A DNA stretch of 64,000 nucleotides from Amycolatopsis sp. FDAARGOS 1241. GTDB lineage: Bacteria > Actinomycetota > Actinomycetes > Mycobacteriales > Pseudonocardiaceae. The stretch's first letter is position 1, and each line of letters opens with the position of its first letter. The notes under the pieces were generated by a model. It saw only the letters and a program-made list of their open reading frames with translations, searched no databases and was not told where the DNA came from. Position numbers and translations under genes: made by a program. Location of the stretch: the NCBI RefSeq assembly GCF_016889705.1, contig NZ_CP069526.1, positions 2,480,001 to 2,544,000 on the forward strand, read 5' to 3'. Positions 1 through 9,661 of the stretch are shown here, in pieces.

Positions 1-130
1 CGCCGAAGCCGAACGTGTCGTCCGCGGCGTTGCGCTCCCACACGGTGACCTCGCGGCTGGGGTCGAGCTGCTTGGCGAGCGCGGCGAAGTACAGCCCGCC
101 GGGCCCGCCGCCCACGATGGCGATCCTCAT
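1..130 (-). CDS. FAD-dependent aromatic monooxygenase, N-terminal part (gene runs off the window)
   Basis: Only the first 43 codons are in the window; the rest lies to the left. The N-terminus is a beta strand followed by GGGPGG at residues 7-12, the dinucleotide-binding fingerprint of class A flavin hydroxylases, and an acidic/basic strand end (VTVWER) about 30 residues in. The ATG overlaps the stop of the upstream thioesterase by 4 nt (ATGA), so the two are translationally coupled. With a CoA ligase, thioesterase and gentisate dioxygenase alongside, the best guess is a salicylyl-CoA 5-hydroxylase (SdgC type) acting in the cytoplasm. That substrate is inferred from context; the visible part shows only an FAD-binding fold. 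Confidence 0.75.
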   Translation of the reverse strand, partial: MRIAIVGGGPGGLYFAALAKQLDPSREVTVWERNAADDTFGFG

Positions 131-564
131 GATCCGGGCACCTCCTGAACTGCGAACGCGGCGCGCACCTCGTCGGGCCACGGGGTCGCGGCCGGTGCGT
201 CGGGTTCGGCGTGGACCACGACAACGGCGCCGTCGGCGGCGATGCCGTGCGGACCGTGCACCTCGAAGCCGAACGTGAGCGACGTGCGCCCGAACCGGGT
301 GACGCGGAAGGTGACGCAAACCACGTCGCCGAACCACAGCCGGCCCCGGTAGTTCACCTCGTGGCGCACGCGGGGAGTGCGGCCGAAGAGCCACGCGAGC
401 CCCTTGCCCCGCAACAGGTCCGCTTCGGCCTCTTCGGCCCAGCGCAGGACGACCGAGTTGTGCTGGTGGCCCGATGCGTCCGTGTCATGCCATTCGACGC
501 GTCGCTCGATCGTGGTCTCGAGACCGGCGAGCGGGGGACAGTCCGCGGATTCGGATGTCGTCAT
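127..564 (-). CDS. 4HBT hotdog-fold acyl-CoA thioesterase (probable gentisyl-CoA thioesterase)
   Basis: 145 aa, the usual size of a single hotdog thioesterase. WHDTDASGH at residues 25-33 matches the DxDxxGH signature of the 4-hydroxybenzoyl-CoA thioesterase family, with the active-site Asp in that loop. The ATG at 564 is preceded by GGAGG at a good distance; the reading frame extends upstream but the extension has no ribosome site and crosses the promoter. It is the first gene of the minus-strand operon and overlaps the monooxygenase start by 4 nt. Known salicylate-CoA pathways need hydrolysis of gentisyl-CoA before ring cleavage, so this is the likely role; other aryl-CoA substrates cannot be excluded. 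A decayed relative of its C-terminal half lies at 33780-33938. Confidence 0.8.
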   Translation of the reverse strand: MTTSESADCPPLAGLETTIERRVEWHDTDASGHQHNSVVLRWAEEAEADLLRGKGLAWLFGRTPRVRHEVNYRGRLWFGDVVCVTFRVTRFGRTSLTFGFEVHGPHGIAADGAVVVVHAEPDAPAATPWPDEVRAAFAVQEVPGS

Positions 565-584
565 GAGTTTTCCTCCTGGCGGCC

Positions 585-626
585 TTGACATCCCGAACGT
601 TATAGCTGAACGATGACTATCGTCAA
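585..626. promoter_or_regulatory. Divergent promoter region with palindromic operator candidate
   Basis: On the minus strand a TTGACG -35 (626-621) and TATAAC -10 (604-599) are separated by 16 nt, a good promoter for the thioesterase/monooxygenase operon. On the plus strand TTGACA (585-590) could be the -35 for gentisate dioxygenase, with only a weak -10 near 609-614. The inverted repeat ACGAT-GACT-ATCGT (610-623) lies between the minus-strand -35 and -10, where a bound regulator could control both directions. The IclR protein encoded at 5318 is the obvious candidate, by inference only. Confidence 0.5.
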
Positions 627-655
627 GAACACGACATACGCAACGGGAAGGCGCG

Positions 656-1774
656 ATGACCACGTACAGCGATGACCAGCTGGGCCGCGCACGGGTCGCG
701 GACACCGAAGACCTGCGCGCCTACTACGAGAAGCTCGAGGCACTGGATGCCGGTGCACTGTGGACGATCGCCAACAAGATCGAGCCGTGGTACCCGCAAC
801 CGCAGTCGGTACCGATCAAGTGGAGCTTCGAACAGCTGCGCCCGCTCGTGCTGGAAGCCCTCAACCTGGTCAGCGGCGACGACGCCGGCCGCCGCGTGGT
901 CGCCCTGTACAACCCGCAGCGGCGCGACATCGCGGCCACCGTCGGTCTGCTCTACACCGGACTGCAGGTGATGGGCCCGGGCGAGTCGATGACCGCGCAC
1001 CGCCACCAGGCCGCCGCATTGCGGTTCGTCCTCGAGGGCACCGGCGCGTGGACGATCGTCGACGGCCAGAAGCTCAAGGTCGGCCCGCGCGACTTCGCCA
1101 TCACCCCGAACTGGACCTGGCACGAGCACGGCAACGAGGGCATCGAAGGCGTCGACGGCCCGGTCATCTGGCAGGACGGCCTCGACATCCCGCTCGTCAA
1201 CGCGCTGGACGCGCCGTTCTACGAGGTGCACCCGGACGTCTATCAGAAGCAGGAAGGGGTGGTGAACTCCTCACTGCTGACCTACGGCGCCGGGCAGCTG
1301 CGCCCCTTCGGTGACACTTGGCACAAGAACCATTCGCCGCTGCTGGCCTACCCGTGGGAACCGACGTATGAAGCCCTGCTGAACGCGGCGAAGGCCGGCG
1401 ACGGGTCGCCGTACGACGGCATCATCATGGAGTACAGCAACCCGCTCACCGGCGGTTCGGTCATGCCCACGATGAGCGCGCACATGCAGCTGCTGCGCCC
1501 CGGTGAAGCGACGCTGGCGCACCGGCAGGTCGGTTCCAAGATCTACACCGCGGCCAAGGGCAGCGGCACCTCGATCGTGGCCGGCCGGCGCATCGACTGG
1601 TCCGAGGGTGACATCTTCTGCGTCCCGTCGTGGGCCTGGCACGAGCACGCCAACGCGAGCCGCTCCGACGACGCGTGCCTGTTCTCCTTCAACGACTTTC
1701 CGGTCATGCGCTCGCTCGGCTTCTTCCGCGAAGAGGCCTATTCGGACAACAGCGGCCACCAGCCGATCGCCTGA
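656..1774 (+). CDS. Gentisate 1,2-dioxygenase
   Basis: 372 aa, the normal length of bicupin gentisate dioxygenases, which use Fe(II) to cleave gentisate between C1 and C2 to maleylpyruvate in the cytoplasm. The N-terminal cupin carries the metal ligands in MTAHRHQAA (H115, H117) and WHEH (H156, H158). The C-terminal cupin repeats the pattern in a weaker form (AHRQ near 287, WHEH near 328), as expected for the non-catalytic second domain. The ATG at 656 follows GGGAAGG. It heads the plus-strand catabolic operon: the next gene starts 13 nt after its stop. Transcription is probably governed by the shared intergenic palindrome. Confidence 0.93.
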   Translation: MTTYSDDQLGRARVADTEDLRAYYEKLEALDAGALWTIANKIEPWYPQPQSVPIKWSFEQLRPLVLEALNLVSGDDAGRRVVALYNPQRRDIAATVGLLYTGLQVMGPGESMTAHRHQAAALRFVLEGTGAWTIVDGQKLKVGPRDFAITPNWTWHEHGNEGIEGVDGPVIWQDGLDIPLVNALDAPFYEVHPDVYQKQEGVVNSSLLTYGAGQLRPFGDTWHKNHSPLLAYPWEPTYEALLNAAKAGDGSPYDGIIMEYSNPLTGGSVMPTMSAHMQLLRPGEATLAHRQVGSKIYTAAKGSGTSIVAGRRIDWSEGDIFCVPSWAWHEHANASRSDDACLFSFNDFPVMRSLGFFREEAYSDNSGHQPIA

Positions 1775-1786
1775 AACGGAGAATCC

Positions 1787-2671
1787 ATGCTGCTCATCAC
1801 GTTCGCCGGACCCGGCGGCGACCGGCTCGGGATCCAGGCCGGCTCCGACATCGTCGACGTCGCGGCCGCGGCGGCCGAATGCGGCCTCGACGCGCCCGCC
1901 ACCATGCTCGACGTCATCCGGGGCGGAGCCACCGCGCTCACGGCCCTCGAGACGCTGCTCGCGGGTGACCCCGCACGGCTTCCACTTGAGACGGTCACGC
2001 TGCGCGCGCCCCTGCGGCCGGGGAAGGTCGTGGGCGTCGGCCTGAACTACACCGAGCACGTCGCGGAATCCGCGCGCACGCTCGACACCGACAAGGAGCT
2101 GCCGCAGCGCCCGGTGCTGTTCAGCAAGCCGGCCACCGCGGTCGTCGGGCCGGGGGAACCCATCCAGCACAACGGAGGCCTCACCGCGCAGCTCGACTGG
2201 GAATGCGAACTCGCCGTGGTGATCGGGAAAACCGCGAAGCGCGTGTCCGCGCAAGCCGCAATGGACCACGTGTTCGGCTACAGCATCGTCAACGACATCA
2301 GCGCCCGTGACCAACGGCGCTCCGGGCAGTGGTTCTTCTCGAAGGGCCAGGACTCCTACGCGCCGTTCGGACCGGCCATCCGCACGGTCGACGACGTCGC
2401 CGATCCGTACGGGCTGGAGCTGTCGCTGCGCGTGAACGGTGACGTCAAGCAGAAGTCGAGCACGAAGTACATGTTGTTCCGCATCGCCGAGCTCATCGCC
2501 GACATCAGCTCCGGCATGACGCTCGAGCCCGGTGACGTGATCGCCACGGGCTCGCCGGCGGGCGTCGGCGCGAGCTTCACGCCGCAGCAGTTCCTCCAGC
2601 CCGGCGACGTCGTCGAAGCGTCCATCCAGGACATCGGCACGCTGCGCAACCCGGTGGTGGATGCCCGATGA
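1787..2671 (+). CDS. Fumarylacetoacetate hydrolase family protein (probable maleylpyruvate hydrolase)
   Basis: 294 aa with an N-terminal regulatory-type segment and a C-terminal FAH domain. Family hallmarks include GVGLNYTEH near residue 83, the acidic metal-binding run DWECELAVVIG, NDISARDQ, and the end motif DVIATGSPAGVG. FAH enzymes hydrolyse C-C bonds of beta-diketo acids using a divalent metal. Between gentisate dioxygenase and maleate isomerase the simplest substrate is maleylpyruvate, giving maleate plus pyruvate. Fumarylpyruvate would require a maleylpyruvate isomerase, and none is seen here. Its stop overlaps the next start by 4 nt. Confidence 0.82.
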   Translation: MLLITFAGPGGDRLGIQAGSDIVDVAAAAAECGLDAPATMLDVIRGGATALTALETLLAGDPARLPLETVTLRAPLRPGKVVGVGLNYTEHVAESARTLDTDKELPQRPVLFSKPATAVVGPGEPIQHNGGLTAQLDWECELAVVIGKTAKRVSAQAAMDHVFGYSIVNDISARDQRRSGQWFFSKGQDSYAPFGPAIRTVDDVADPYGLELSLRVNGDVKQKSSTKYMLFRIAELIADISSGMTLEPGDVIATGSPAGVGASFTPQQFLQPGDVVEASIQDIGTLRNPVVDAR

Positions 2672-3456
2672 AAACCGCGTACCGCATCGGCCAGATCGTC
2701 CCGAGCTCCAACGTCACGATGGAGACGGAGATCCCGGCGATCTTCCGGGCGCGCGAAACCGTGGCCGCCGAGCGGTTCACGTTCCACTCCAGCCGCATGC
2801 GCATGAAACACGTGCGCGCCGAGGAACTCGCGACGATGGACGCCGACTCCGGGCGGTGCGCGGCCGAGCTGTCCGACGCGCACGTCGACGTGCTCGGCTA
2901 CGCCTGTCTCGTCGCGATCATGAGCATGGGCAAGGGTTACCACCGCCAGTCGGAGGAGACGCTCACCCGGATCACCGAGGAGAACGGCGCGCCGGCGCCC
3001 GTCGTCACGAGCGCGGGCGCGCTCGTGGCCGCGCTCGACGTGCTGGGCGTCCAGTCGATCGCCGTGCTGTGCCCGTACCTGAAGCCGCTGACGGAAACCG
3101 TCGTGGACTACATCCGGTACGAGGGGGTCGCGGTGACCGACTACGTCGCGCTCGAGATCCCGGACAACCTCGAAGTCGCGGCGCACGATCCCCGCAAGCT
3201 CGTGCCACTCGCCCGCGAGCTCGACCACGAGGGCGCCGACGCCGTCGTGCTGTCGGCCTGCGTGCAGATGCCCTCGCTGTCCTCGATCGATGTCGTCGAG
3301 AACGAGCTGGGCAAACCCGTGCTGTCGGCGTCCATCGCCACCGCCCACCAGATGATGCGTGCGCTCGGCCTGCCCGCCGTAGCGCCCGGTGCCGGAGCGC
3401 TCCTGTCCGGCCGGTACGCCGATTCCCCCTATCCGGTTCCGCCAGCCGTCCGCTGA
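2668..3456 (+). CDS. Maleate cis-trans isomerase (Asp/Glu racemase superfamily)
   Basis: 262 aa. Two cysteines sit where the family needs its catalytic pair: C80 in GYACLVA and C198 in LSACVQMPS. Maleate isomerase of Nocardia uses a Cys pair at nearly the same spacing. The N-terminus has the usual PSSN phosphate/carboxylate-binding turn (residues 12-15). The enzyme converts maleate to fumarate without a cofactor and so delivers the ring-cleavage product to the TCA cycle. Arylmalonate decarboxylases are close relatives, but the two-cysteine arrangement and the position after an FAH hydrolase favour maleate isomerase. It is translationally coupled to the preceding gene (ATGA). Confidence 0.82.
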   Translation: MKTAYRIGQIVPSSNVTMETEIPAIFRARETVAAERFTFHSSRMRMKHVRAEELATMDADSGRCAAELSDAHVDVLGYACLVAIMSMGKGYHRQSEETLTRITEENGAPAPVVTSAGALVAALDVLGVQSIAVLCPYLKPLTETVVDYIRYEGVAVTDYVALEIPDNLEVAAHDPRKLVPLARELDHEGADAVVLSACVQMPSLSSIDVVENELGKPVLSASIATAHQMMRALGLPAVAPGAGALLSGRYADSPYPVPPAVR

Positions 3457-3479
3457 CGGATTCCCCAGGAAGGCCGCAG

Positions 3480-5093
3480 ATGGAGCTCACCCCATCGGCC
3501 CACGTCGACTCGTTCTGCCGCGACAACCTGCCCGCGCAGGCGGACTGGCCCGAGTTCCGGTTCGAGGTGCCGGAACTGACCTACCCAGCCCGGCTCAACT
3601 GCGCTGTCGAGCTCCTGCGCGGGAGCATCGACCGCTTCGGGCCGGACCGCCCGTGTCTCGTCACCGACGCCGGGACCTGGACCTACGGCGACCTCGCGCG
3701 CCGCAGCGACCAGGTCGCGCACGTGCTGGCAGGGGACTTCGGGCTGGTGCCGGGCAACCGGGTGCTGCTGCGCGGACCGAACAACCCCTGGCTGGTCGCC
3801 ACGTGGTTCGCGGTGCTGAAGGCGGGCGGGGTGCCCGTCACGACGATGCCGCTGCTACGCGCCCGGGAGATCGACGACCTGGTGGAGCTCACGCGGCCGA
3901 GCCTGATCGTGACCGACCACCGCTTCGCCGCCGACCTCGCGGCGCTGGAGCACGACGTACCGGTGCTCGTGTACGGGGGTGAATACTCCGGCGACCTCAC
4001 GGCGAGGGCCGCGGGCCAGAGCGGGGAGTTCGCGTGGGTCGACACGGCCGCCGACGACGTGGCGCTGCTGGCGCCGACGTCCGGGACGACCGGGATACCC
4101 AAGGCCACCATGCACTTCCACCGCGACGTGCTGGCCAACGCGGATACCTTCGGCCGCTACGTGCTCAAGCCGACGCAGGACGACGTCTTCACGGGGACGC
4201 CGCCGATCGGCTTCACCTTCGGGCTCGGCGGGCTCGTGGTGTTCCCGTTGCGGTTCGGTGCCTCTACGTTGCTGATCGAGAAAGCGTCGCCGGAGGAGCT
4301 CGCGGACGCGGTCGAACGCCACCACGTCACGGTGTTGTTCACGGCGCCGACGGCGTACAAGGCGCTGCTGGCGTCCGGGAAAGCCGGCGCGCTGGCGAAG
4401 CTGCGCCGCTGCGTGTCGGCGGGGGAGCACCTGCCTGTGGCCACGTGGGAGGAGTTCGAGCGCGCCACGGGGATCCGGATCATCAACGGCATCGGCGGTA
4501 CGGAGATGCTGCACATCTTCATCGCCGCGGCCGACGACGACATCCGGCCGGGCTCCACCGGGCGCGCCGTCCCGGGCTTCGAAGCGGCCGTGCTCGACGA
4601 CGCCGGTAACCCCGTGCCCGACGGGACACCGGGGCGGCTCGCGGTGAAGGGCCCGACCGGCTGCCGCTACCTCGCCGATCCGCGGCAGAAGACCTATGTG
4701 CACAACGGCTGGAACATCACGGGCGACACCTACGTCCGCGACGTCGACGGATACTTCTGGTACCAGGCCCGCAACGACGACATGATCGTCTCCTCCGGCT
4801 ACAACATCGCGGGCCCGGAAGTGGAGCAAGCGCTGCTGCGACACCCGGACGTGCTCGAGGCCGCCGTCGTCGGCGCACCCGATCCCGCGCGCGGCACGAT
4901 CGTGCACGCGTTCGTCCACTTGCGACCCGGCGCGACCGTGGCCGCGGCCGCGCTGCAGGACTTCGTGAAGCAGGCGATCGCGCCGTACAAGTACCCGCGC
5001 GTGATCGACTTCGTCACGGAGCTGCCGAAAACCCCCAGCGGCAAGATCCAGCACTACCGGCTGCGCGAGATGCTCGCGGCGCGAACTCGCTGA
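3480..5093 (+). CDS. AMP-forming aryl-CoA ligase (salicylate/benzoate/2-aminobenzoate-CoA ligase family)
   Basis: 537 aa, a full-length ANL-superfamily adenylating enzyme. The P-loop-like motif APTSGTTGIPKATMHFHRD near residues 195-215 is the form seen in benzoate- and aminobenzoate-CoA ligases. The C-terminal hinge (RNDDMIVSSGYNI) and the catalytic lysine motif PKTPSGKIQ are present. ATP, CoA and an aromatic acid would give the aryl-CoA; with a gentisate module beside it, salicylate is the likely acid. The ATG follows AGGAAGG by 7 nt. It is the last gene of the operon and is followed by a strong hairpin. Confidence 0.85.
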   Translation: MELTPSAHVDSFCRDNLPAQADWPEFRFEVPELTYPARLNCAVELLRGSIDRFGPDRPCLVTDAGTWTYGDLARRSDQVAHVLAGDFGLVPGNRVLLRGPNNPWLVATWFAVLKAGGVPVTTMPLLRAREIDDLVELTRPSLIVTDHRFAADLAALEHDVPVLVYGGEYSGDLTARAAGQSGEFAWVDTAADDVALLAPTSGTTGIPKATMHFHRDVLANADTFGRYVLKPTQDDVFTGTPPIGFTFGLGGLVVFPLRFGASTLLIEKASPEELADAVERHHVTVLFTAPTAYKALLASGKAGALAKLRRCVSAGEHLPVATWEEFERATGIRIINGIGGTEMLHIFIAAADDDIRPGSTGRAVPGFEAAVLDDAGNPVPDGTPGRLAVKGPTGCRYLADPRQKTYVHNGWNITGDTYVRDVDGYFWYQARNDDMIVSSGYNIAGPEVEQALLRHPDVLEAAVVGAPDPARGTIVHAFVHLRPGATVAAAALQDFVKQAIAPYKYPRVIDFVTELPKTPSGKIQHYRLREMLAARTR

Positions 5094-5110
5094 CGGGCTC
5101 CCACCGGAAA

Positions 5111-5139
5111 CGGCCCGGCACCCACTCGGTGCCGGGCCG
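5111..5139 (+). terminator. Hairpin terminator of the catabolic operon
   Basis: A perfect 12-bp inverted repeat (CGGCCCGGCACC and its complement) with a 5-nt loop begins 17 nt after the ligase stop. There is only a short T run, as is usual in high-GC actinobacteria. Confidence 0.75.
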
Positions 5140-5276
5140 TTGCGCATTCCAAGATCCATTTCAGTGCCGAGCTGCGGACAACCGTGTGGCAGAAGATCGA
5201 ATGCGTGAAACCGTTTCCCGGCCATGGACATGCAGGTATTGCGACGACCGTCACAGCGGCGTACTGTTCTGAGGTT

Positions 5277-5292
5277 CGGCACATATGTACCG
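5277..5292. promoter_or_regulatory. Candidate IclR operator
   Basis: CGGCACATATGTACCG is a 16-bp near-perfect palindrome centred about 33 nt upstream of the IclR start. IclR proteins typically bind palindromes of this size at their own promoters. No experimental site is known here. Confidence 0.4.
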
Positions 5293-5317
5293 CATCGTGG
5301 AACACGCGAGGTGCTGC

Positions 5318-6076
5318 ATGTCCGGTGTCCAGTCCGTCGCCCGATCGATGGCCGTGCTCGAGCGGCTCGCCGCGGGATCCGCGGGGATCCACGAGCTGAG
5401 CCGGGACCTGCGGCTCGCGCCGTCCACGGTGCAGCGGCTCATCGCCGCGCTGCGCGAGGCCGACCTGGTCGAGCAGGACGAGACCGACCGCACGTACCGC
5501 TTGACCTGGCGGCTCTTCCAGTGGGGCCAGGCTCCGCTGCGCCGGCTGCGCCTGCGGGAACTGGCCAAGCCATTCCTGCAGGAGCTGTCGGCGGAGGTCG
5601 GGGAGACCATCGCGCTCGGCGTCCGCGACGGTCGGCACGTGCTGCACGTCGAATGGATCCCGGCGCGGCACCTCGTGCAGCCGCGGGTCGGGATCGGTGA
5701 GCGCGTGCCGGCGCTCTCGTCGTCGCTGGGCCGCTGCCTGGTGGCGTGGCTGCCCGAGAAGGAACGCACCGAAATGGTGTGGGAATGGGCGAAGGAAACC
5801 GAGCCGCCGACCGAACCGGAAGCAGTGCTGGAAATGCTCGGCGAAGTGCGTTCCGGCCGATTTTCGCTCGTGCTCGACACCGCGACGAACGTGTGTACCG
5901 TCGCCACTCCCGTGTGGCGCGGAAATCGTGGGGTGATCGGGGCGATCGGCGTCGGCGGGCCCGCGACCCGCTTCCCCGAGGAACGGGCTCGCGCGCTCGC
6001 GCCGCGGATCGTCGAGGTCGGTGCGGCCATCAGCGACCACTACGGGACCGGCGCGAGCCGGCAACAAGGCGCCTGA
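5318..6076 (+). CDS. IclR family transcriptional regulator
   Basis: 252 aa with the two IclR domains. The N-terminal winged helix (residues about 3-65) shows SVARSMAVLERLA and the recognition helix region LAPSTVQRLIAALREADLV. The C-terminal effector-binding GAF-like domain (about 80-245) has PALSSSLGRCLVAWLP and a CTVATPVWRGNRGVIGAIGV core. The ATG at 5318 starts the protein in the usual place, just before the helix-turn-helix. IclR proteins often control aromatic catabolism with the pathway substrate or product as effector, and this one lies between the gentisate operon and the transporter operon. It may regulate both, by inference. The next gene begins 15 nt downstream in the same direction. 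Confidence 0.9.
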   Translation: MSGVQSVARSMAVLERLAAGSAGIHELSRDLRLAPSTVQRLIAALREADLVEQDETDRTYRLTWRLFQWGQAPLRRLRLRELAKPFLQELSAEVGETIALGVRDGRHVLHVEWIPARHLVQPRVGIGERVPALSSSLGRCLVAWLPEKERTEMVWEWAKETEPPTEPEAVLEMLGEVRSGRFSLVLDTATNVCTVATPVWRGNRGVIGAIGVGGPATRFPEERARALAPRIVEVGAAISDHYGTGASRQQGA

Positions 6077-6090
6077 CAACGGGGAGAACC

Positions 6091-6618
6091 ATGACCGACG
6101 ACGAAACCGAACTGCTGAGGTTCCGCTCGACGCTGCGCCACTTCCCGAGCGGGGTGGCGGTGGTGACCGTCGCGCACGGCACCGACGTGCACGGGATGAC
6201 CGCTAGCTCGTTCACCTCCGTGTCGCTGGACCCGCGGCTGTGCTCGGTGAGCGTGAACAAACCGGGTCGCATGCACAAGCTGCTCAGGCAGACCGACGGC
6301 CGCTACGGCATCAGCGTGCTGCACGCCGACCAGGGCTCGATCGCCGACTTCTTCGCGCGCCGGCCGTGGAGCACCGGGTCGGGCGCGGCGATGGCCTGGC
6401 GCGAAGGCTGCCCGGTGCTCGCCGGCGCGCTCGTCTGGCTCGTCTGCGAGAAGTGGGCCGAGTACGAAGGCGGCGACCACACGATCTTCGTCGGCCGCGT
6501 GCTCGGCCACGGAGCCACGGCGAATCCCAATCCGTCCCCGCTCGTGCACCACAACTCCTCCTACCACCGGCTCGGCCTGCCCATGGCCGCCACCGACCGC
6601 AGCGCCGGCGAAGCCTGA
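6091..6618 (+). CDS. Flavin reductase domain protein (HpaC-like)
   Basis: 175 aa. It has the flavin reductase core: FRSTLRHFPSGVAVVT at the start, GMTASSFTSVSLDPRL for FMN binding, and a terminal NPSPLVHHNSSYHRLG. Such proteins reduce FMN/FAD with NAD(P)H for a two-component monooxygenase. No large oxygenase partner of that type is encoded next to it, so the partner is elsewhere or outside the window. The class A monooxygenase at 1-130 normally reduces its own flavin. The ATG follows GGGGAGAACC, and the gene is in a line with the IclR gene and the transporter. Confidence 0.82.
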   Translation: MTDDETELLRFRSTLRHFPSGVAVVTVAHGTDVHGMTASSFTSVSLDPRLCSVSVNKPGRMHKLLRQTDGRYGISVLHADQGSIADFFARRPWSTGSGAAMAWREGCPVLAGALVWLVCEKWAEYEGGDHTIFVGRVLGHGATANPNPSPLVHHNSSYHRLGLPMAATDRSAGEA

Positions 6619-6649
6619 CTGCATCGCAACGAACCGAAAGGGAACCACG

Positions 6650-7027
6650 ATGGACTACGTACTGGCCCCGTCCGACGTCGTGTGGAACAAGATCGACAAC
6701 CCCCGGGTGCCGGGTGTCGGGTTCGCGTTCAGCGAGAGCGTGATCGACGAGGACTACACCGGGGTCTACAGCGCCCAGCTCGGCCTCATCGGACCCGGCG
6801 GCAGCTCCAAGCCGCACCGCGACCCGTACAACCACGCGTTCTACTTCGTCAAGGGCACCGGCAGCGTCCACATCGGACAGCAGACCTGGGACCTCGAACC
6901 CGGCACGATCGTGAAGATCCCGCGCGGTGAGGTGCACGGTTTCGAGAACACCGGCGACGAGGACCTCGTGTTCCTCGTGGTCTACGACCCCCCGTACGTG
7001 GCCGGCAGCCGCTTCGAGAAGAAGTAG
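6650..7027 (+). CDS. Small single-domain cupin protein
   Basis: 125 aa, one cupin barrel. Motif 1 is seen as KPHRDPYNHAFYFVKGTGSV and motif 2 as PRGEVHGFENTG, so two or three His ligands (HRD, NHA, VHG) could hold a metal. The upstream RBS is GAAAGGGAACC. Small cupins of this sort in aromatic clusters can be dioxygenases, isomerases or binding proteins; the sequence alone does not say which. It begins 31 nt after the flavin reductase and ends 11 nt before the transporter's binding protein, so it is probably co-transcribed with them. Confidence 0.7.
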   Translation: MDYVLAPSDVVWNKIDNPRVPGVGFAFSESVIDEDYTGVYSAQLGLIGPGGSSKPHRDPYNHAFYFVKGTGSVHIGQQTWDLEPGTIVKIPRGEVHGFENTGDEDLVFLVVYDPPYVAGSRFEKK

Positions 7028-7038
7028 GAGGGGCGGCA

Positions 7039-8066
7039 ATGCCCACTCGGCGCGCGTTCGGCGTAACAGTCCTGGCGGCGGCCCTCTCGGTGGCGACCGC
7101 TTGCGGGGCCGGTGGCGGCGCGTCCGCCCCGGGATCGGCGATCACACTCTCGATCAATCCGGCTCAGCTACAGTACCTCCCGGTCATGGTGGCCGCCGAC
7201 AGGGGCTACTTCCGCGACGCGGGGGTGGACGTGCAGATCGTCACCTTCCAGGGTTCGGCCAACAACCAGATCCCCCTGCTGGCCCGCGGCGACGTCGATC
7301 TGAGCCCGGTGGTGTCCGGACCGTCGCTGTTCAACCAGTTCACGCAGGGCTTTCGCATCAAGCTGCTCGCGAACCTCACCTCGCCCCACGCCGGCTACCG
7401 CGACGGCGCCGTGATCGTGGTGCGCAAGGACCTCTGGGACTCCGGCGCGATCAAGGGCCCGAAGGACCTGGTGGGCAAGAAGATCGACGCGTCGGCCGAG
7501 GGAAACCCGCCGGATTTCCTGATGCGCCAGGCTCTCCTGAGCGCAGGGGTCGACCCGGACCAGGCCGGTCTGACGCACAAGGCGCGCACCCCGAGCGACT
7601 CCGTCGAGTTCCTGCGCCAGCACGTCGAGGAGGTCACGGTGATGAGCGAGCCGTCGGCGAGCCAGGCGCAAGCACAAGGCGTCGGCGTGCGGTGGCTCGG
7701 CTACCAGGACGTGATTCCCTGGTACCAGGAGACATTCCTAGCGGCGTCCGAGCAGTTCGCGTCCTCGCGGTCCGCGGACGCGCAGAAGGTGCTGACCGCG
7801 TACCTGCGTGCGGCGAAGGAGATCGACGTGTCCGGTGGCAAGTGGACGCCCGAACTCCTCGCCACGGCGGCGAAGTGGACCAAGCAGAAGGAGGCGACGC
7901 TGAAGGCCATGGGCGGGCTCATGTACTTCAGTCCCGATGGGACGATCGATCAGGGCGCATTGGATCGCGTGCAGCAGTTCTGGGTGCGGGAGAAGCAGGT
8001 GGCGAGCCCGATCCCGGCGACCGATCTGCTGTCCGGGCCGGTGCGGCAGGTGAAGGCGGGTGGCTC

Positions 8067-8070
<4 letters not shown>
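7039..8070 (+). CDS. ABC transporter substrate-binding lipoprotein (NMT1/SsuA type)
   Basis: 343 aa. The N-terminus is a lipoprotein signal peptide with lipobox SVATAC around residue 22, so the mature protein is tethered outside the membrane. The rest resembles periplasmic binding proteins of the nitrate/sulfonate/thiamine-precursor class: LQYLPVMVAADRGYF, then the DVQIVTFQGSANNQIPLL segment. ATG is preceded by GGAGGGGCGGC. Members bind sulfonates, nitrate, pyrimidine precursors or aromatic acids; with the catabolic cluster next door an aromatic carboxylate is plausible but unproven. Its stop overlaps the ATPase start (GTGA). Confidence 0.85.
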
Positions 8071-8899
<829 letters not shown>

Positions 8900-8903
<4 letters not shown>

Positions 8904-9661
8904 CCGGCCGGCGGGTGGGGTGGGCCCTGGGGAGCCCGGTGGCGCTGCTGCTCCTGTGGGAGCTGTGCTCGCGGACGAATCTCGTGGACTCGCGCGTGCT
9001 GCCGGCGCCGTCGGCGGTGCTGGCGCGCGTGGTGGAGCTGTTCGGCAACGGGGAATTGGTGCCGCACTTGGAAGCGACGCTCGTGCGGTTCGCGGCCGGC
9101 CTGGCGCTGGGTGTGGTGGCGGGCGTGCTCGTCGGCTTGACGATGGGCCTGTTCGACGTGGTGCGGCGGATCGTGAACCCGCTCATCGCGGTGCTGTACC
9201 CGTTGCCGCGGATCGCGATGTTCCCGTTGATCCTGATCCTGCTCGGGTTCAACGAGCGCGCGAACATCCTCGAGATCACGCTGGCGCCGTTCTTCACCAT
9301 GGCGATCAGCACGCTCGGCGCGGTGCTCGCGATCGAACCGATCTACCGCGACGTGGCCAAGAGCTTCGAGACCGGGACCCTCGACCTGTACCTGCGCATC
9401 ACGCTGCCCGCCGTGCTGCCCGCGGTGATCGGCGGGCTGCGCGTGTCCATCGGCCTCGCGCTGATGTCCACGACGGCCGTGGAGTTCCTCGCCGCGAACA
9501 CCGGGCTCGGGTACCTGATCTGGCACGCGTGGCAGATCCTGTCGCTGGAGGACTGTCTCGCCGCGATGGTCGTGGCCGGTGTGCTCGGCACGATCGCGTA
9601 CGGGCTGGTCAGCTTGCTCGAGCGGGTCGCGGTGCCGTGGCGGGCGCGGGTCCCGGCGTGA
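8900..9661 (+). CDS. ABC transporter permease (SsuC/TauC type)
   Basis: 253 aa with about six hydrophobic segments and the binding-protein-dependent permease loop in the middle (roughly DVAKSFETGTLDLYLRITLP), which docks on the ATPase. The N-terminus (GWALGSPVALLLLWELCSR) is the first membrane helix. It completes an importer with the two preceding genes. The GTG start is preceded by GAGGAGG, which lies inside the end of the ATPase gene. No further gene follows on this strand for 300 nt. Confidence 0.9.

Noticed and set aside
3855..5282. A 475-codon minus-strand frame opposite the CoA ligase
   Set aside because: The ligase motifs on the plus strand are unmistakable; the antisense frame matches nothing.
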